Shown: positions 62,502-64,000 of the stretch, in pieces
Layout: every line of letters begins with the position of its first letter
Position numbering within the stretch: the stretch's first letter is position 1
Assembly (NCBI GenBank): GCA_947089135.1
Contig: CAMUJF010000010.1
Location: 1 to 64,000 of the forward strand
Origin: an uncultured Clostridia bacterium
GTDB lineage: Bacteria > Bacillota > Clostridia > Oscillospirales > Ruminococcaceae
Reading direction: 5' to 3'
DNA length: 64,000 nucleotides
Translations under genes and position numbers: made by a program
The notes under the pieces: model-generated
Told to the model about the DNA's origin: nothing
The model's database searches: none
What the model saw: the letters and a program-made list of their open reading frames with translations, nothing else

Positions 62502-63113
62502 ATGACGGACAACAACATAGGTCGTAAAAAAAGAACCGACGGAAGGCTGACGCTGCTTGCCGCGCTTTATTTTGCGGGAGTTTTTCTCGGCGTTATACTG
62601 TACGGAACGCTGAGCGGGGAACAGCTTGACGCACTTAACAGTCTTACCGGAAGCTTTGTTATGGGCAGATTAAGCCATACTTTCTGGGAAACTCTTGTTA
62701 ATTCCTTTTCGGGGGCTTTCCTGCTTCTTACGGCGTGCTTTTGGCTTGGATTCAGTGCGGCGGCTCAACCAATAGAACTGTTGGTACCTGTCTTTCGTGG
62801 GCTTGGAGCCGGGGTGTCGCTTTCGGGAATGTACGGAAGCTTCGGGTTTGCCGGCGTGGGAATGTCCGCGGTGCTTATTATTCCGGGAGCGGTGCTGTCT
62901 GCGTTTGCGCTGATAATCGCTGCAAGGGAGTCCCTTGAATTGTCCGGAAAGATTTTTTCGTCGGTTTTCGGAAGAACCGCTTCGGGGGAAGCGATAGATT
63001 TTCGATTGTACATCACAAAGTTTGTGATACTGGTTATTATTCTCATGGTTTCGTCTCTTGCGGACAGTTTTGCAACGTTTATTTTTGCCGGATTTTGGAC
63101 CGGGCTGCTGTGA
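62502..63113 (+). CDS. SpoIIM-like polytopic membrane protein
   Basis: The 203 residues contain about five hydrophobic helices and resemble the SpoIIM/DUF95 family: a glycine-rich GLGAGVSLSGMYGSFG helix and LIIPGAVLSAFALIIAARES near residue 125-150. SpoIIM works with SpoIID and SpoIIP in engulfment. No other engulfment gene is near, so the identification is tentative. ATG 62502 has AAAGGACGG upstream. Confidence 0.5.
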   Translation: MTDNNIGRKKRTDGRLTLLAALYFAGVFLGVILYGTLSGEQLDALNSLTGSFVMGRLSHTFWETLVNSFSGAFLLLTACFWLGFSAAAQPIELLVPVFRGLGAGVSLSGMYGSFGFAGVGMSAVLIIPGAVLSAFALIIAARESLELSGKIFSSVFGRTASGEAIDFRLYITKFVILVIILMVSSLADSFATFIFAGFWTGLL

Positions 63114-63169
63114 GAGCAAATTTGAAAAATTTAAAAATGGGGAAGTTACTGTAAAGGAGCTGCAAATTT

Positions 63170-64000
63170 TTGGCATTGTTTGGTTTTGGCTATGATTACG
63201 AAAAAGCAGGACGGGGCGTATCCAAAAACGCGCCTAAAAAGAAAGCTTTTTTTGAGTTCTGGGAAATGTATTTCAGGTATGCATGGAGGCTCATAAAGCT
63301 TAATATGCTTACGTTTATTTTTTGTCTTCCCATTGTTACCATAGGTCCTGCGCTGGCGGGAATGACAAGAGTGCTGCGAAAATATTCGCTTGACAAGAAT
63401 GCGTTTATTTTCCACGATTTCTGGAAGGGCTTTTCTGAAAACTGGAAACAGTCTTTGCCTGTCGGTCTGTTGGATACATTGTTTGCGGTGTCAGCGGTGA
63501 CTGCAATGTATGTTTACCCCAAAATGGCTCAGGCAGCGGAATCGGGCGGTTTCATCTATACGATATTCTGCGTTATATCCGTAAGCTTTGCACTTACGTT
63601 ATTTATGATGAATTTTTATATTTTCCCTATGATAGTTTCCACGGAGCTGTCCTTTAAAAATATTATAAAGAACAGCTTTTTCCTGACCTGTATTGCTTTG
63701 AAAAAAAACTTCTTCACGCTTATTTCCGTGGCGTTGACGGCGGCCGTACTATTTGTCATGTGTATTACAAATGTACTTTCTCTGCTTTTTATACCGTTCT
63801 GGGCTATAACGTTTATGGGATTCATTATAATGTTTAATTCCTATCCTCAGATACAGAAATACGTTATAAATCCTTACTATGAGGAGCGGGGAATGGATAA
63901 TCCCGAATATGATTATCTGAAACCGCTTACCGCAGAGGAAAGCGTTTTCACCGACCGTGGAGGCGAGGAAATGCCTATCGATGGAAAGGGAAAAAAGAAA
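63170..64000 (+). CDS. DUF624 (YesL-like) membrane protein, runs off the window
   Basis: Open from TTG 63170 (AAAGGAG at 63154-63160) to the last base, 277 codons with no stop, so the C-terminus is outside the window. The protein starts MALFGFGYDYEKAGRGV and has about five hydrophobic segments (LIKLNMLTFIFCLPIVTIGPALAG, FWKGF, then pairs of helices near 100-220), ending in a charged tail. LPIVTIGPALAG is characteristic of YesL/DUF624 proteins, often linked to carbohydrate transport. The function is unknown. Confidence 0.78.
   Translation, partial: MALFGFGYDYEKAGRGVSKNAPKKKAFFEFWEMYFRYAWRLIKLNMLTFIFCLPIVTIGPALAGMTRVLRKYSLDKNAFIFHDFWKGFSENWKQSLPVGLLDTLFAVSAVTAMYVYPKMAQAAESGGFIYTIFCVISVSFALTLFMMNFYIFPMIVSTELSFKNIIKNSFFLTCIALKKNFFTLISVALTAAVLFVMCITNVLSLLFIPFWAITFMGFIIMFNSYPQIQKYVINPYYEERGMDNPEYDYLKPLTAEESVFTDRGGEEMPIDGKGKKK

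Overview
The window looks like chromosomal DNA of an endospore-forming Clostridia bacterium, probably of the Ruminococcaceae/Oscillospiraceae group. The evidence is a complete spoIIIAA-AH sporulation operon, a gatC-gatA-gatB operon ending in a short archaeal-type AspRS, the Firmicutes hprK/murB/rapZ/whiA/dnaE/pfkA block, strong AGGAGG-like ribosome binding sites with frequent GTG and TTG starts, and many TTGACA-N17-TATAAT promoters. The placement rests on gene content and order only. I see no rRNA, tRNA or CRISPR array.

Layout. 1-0.5 kb: internal fragment of a conjugative relaxase. 0.57-5.5 kb: spoIIIAA-AH. 5.5-16 kb: asp23-like gene, then one long plus-strand housekeeping run (nusB, TsaD-like paralog, xseA, xseB, ispA, PAP2-like, dxs, tlyA, nadK, argR, recN). 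16.2-24.5 kb: a tightly coupled eight-gene operon for phospholipid head groups and unknown lipid chemistry (dgkA, CarS-like, pssA, psd, UbiA-like, PEP-synthase-like, AMP-ligase, GNAT-like), behind a perfect consensus promoter. 24.6-26.4 kb: a YiiX-like hydrolase and nadA on the minus strand. 26.5-30.1 kb: a decayed mobile island with an intact large serine recombinase, a nonsense-mutated ImmA/IrrE peptidase, a frameshifted zinc-ribbon gene, the C-terminal part of a GH18 gene, an IS3 transposase tail and a small element built of six hairpins. 30.3-35 kb: gatCAB-aspS. 35.3-45.7 kb: GH25 muramidase, GAF/PAS/GGDEF protein, an ABC exporter pair, a nitrilase-family enzyme and pyk. 45.8-49.8 kb: class M sirtuin plus zinc macrodomain, an MBL-like protein with a divergent HxlR regulator, and a polysaccharide deacetylase. 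49.8-60.4 kb: minus-strand block hprK, PHP, murB, rapZ, whiA, dnaE, pfkA, then a structured leader, folT-like and an unknown gene. 60.5-64 kb: lipoprotein, proC, SpoIIM-like and DUF624 membrane proteins.

How the parts work together. The first four genes of the 16-24 kb operon could make phosphatidylethanolamine from diacylglycerol (kinase, CDP-activation, serine transfer, decarboxylation). The last four (prenyltransferase-like, ATP-dependent phosphotransferase-like, adenylating ligase, acyltransferase-like) have no obvious textbook product and are my best candidate for an undescribed system. GatCAB with a short AspRS points to tRNA-dependent Asn-tRNA formation. The sirtuin/macrodomain pair is a writer/eraser set for protein ADP-ribosylation.

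An 83-bp repeat occurs in opposite orientations at 16.1 and 26.5 kb, bracketing the lipid operon, the YiiX-like gene and nadA. Together with the remnants at 26.6-30.1 kb it points to past rearrangement. All family calls come from reading motifs by eye; no database search was run.
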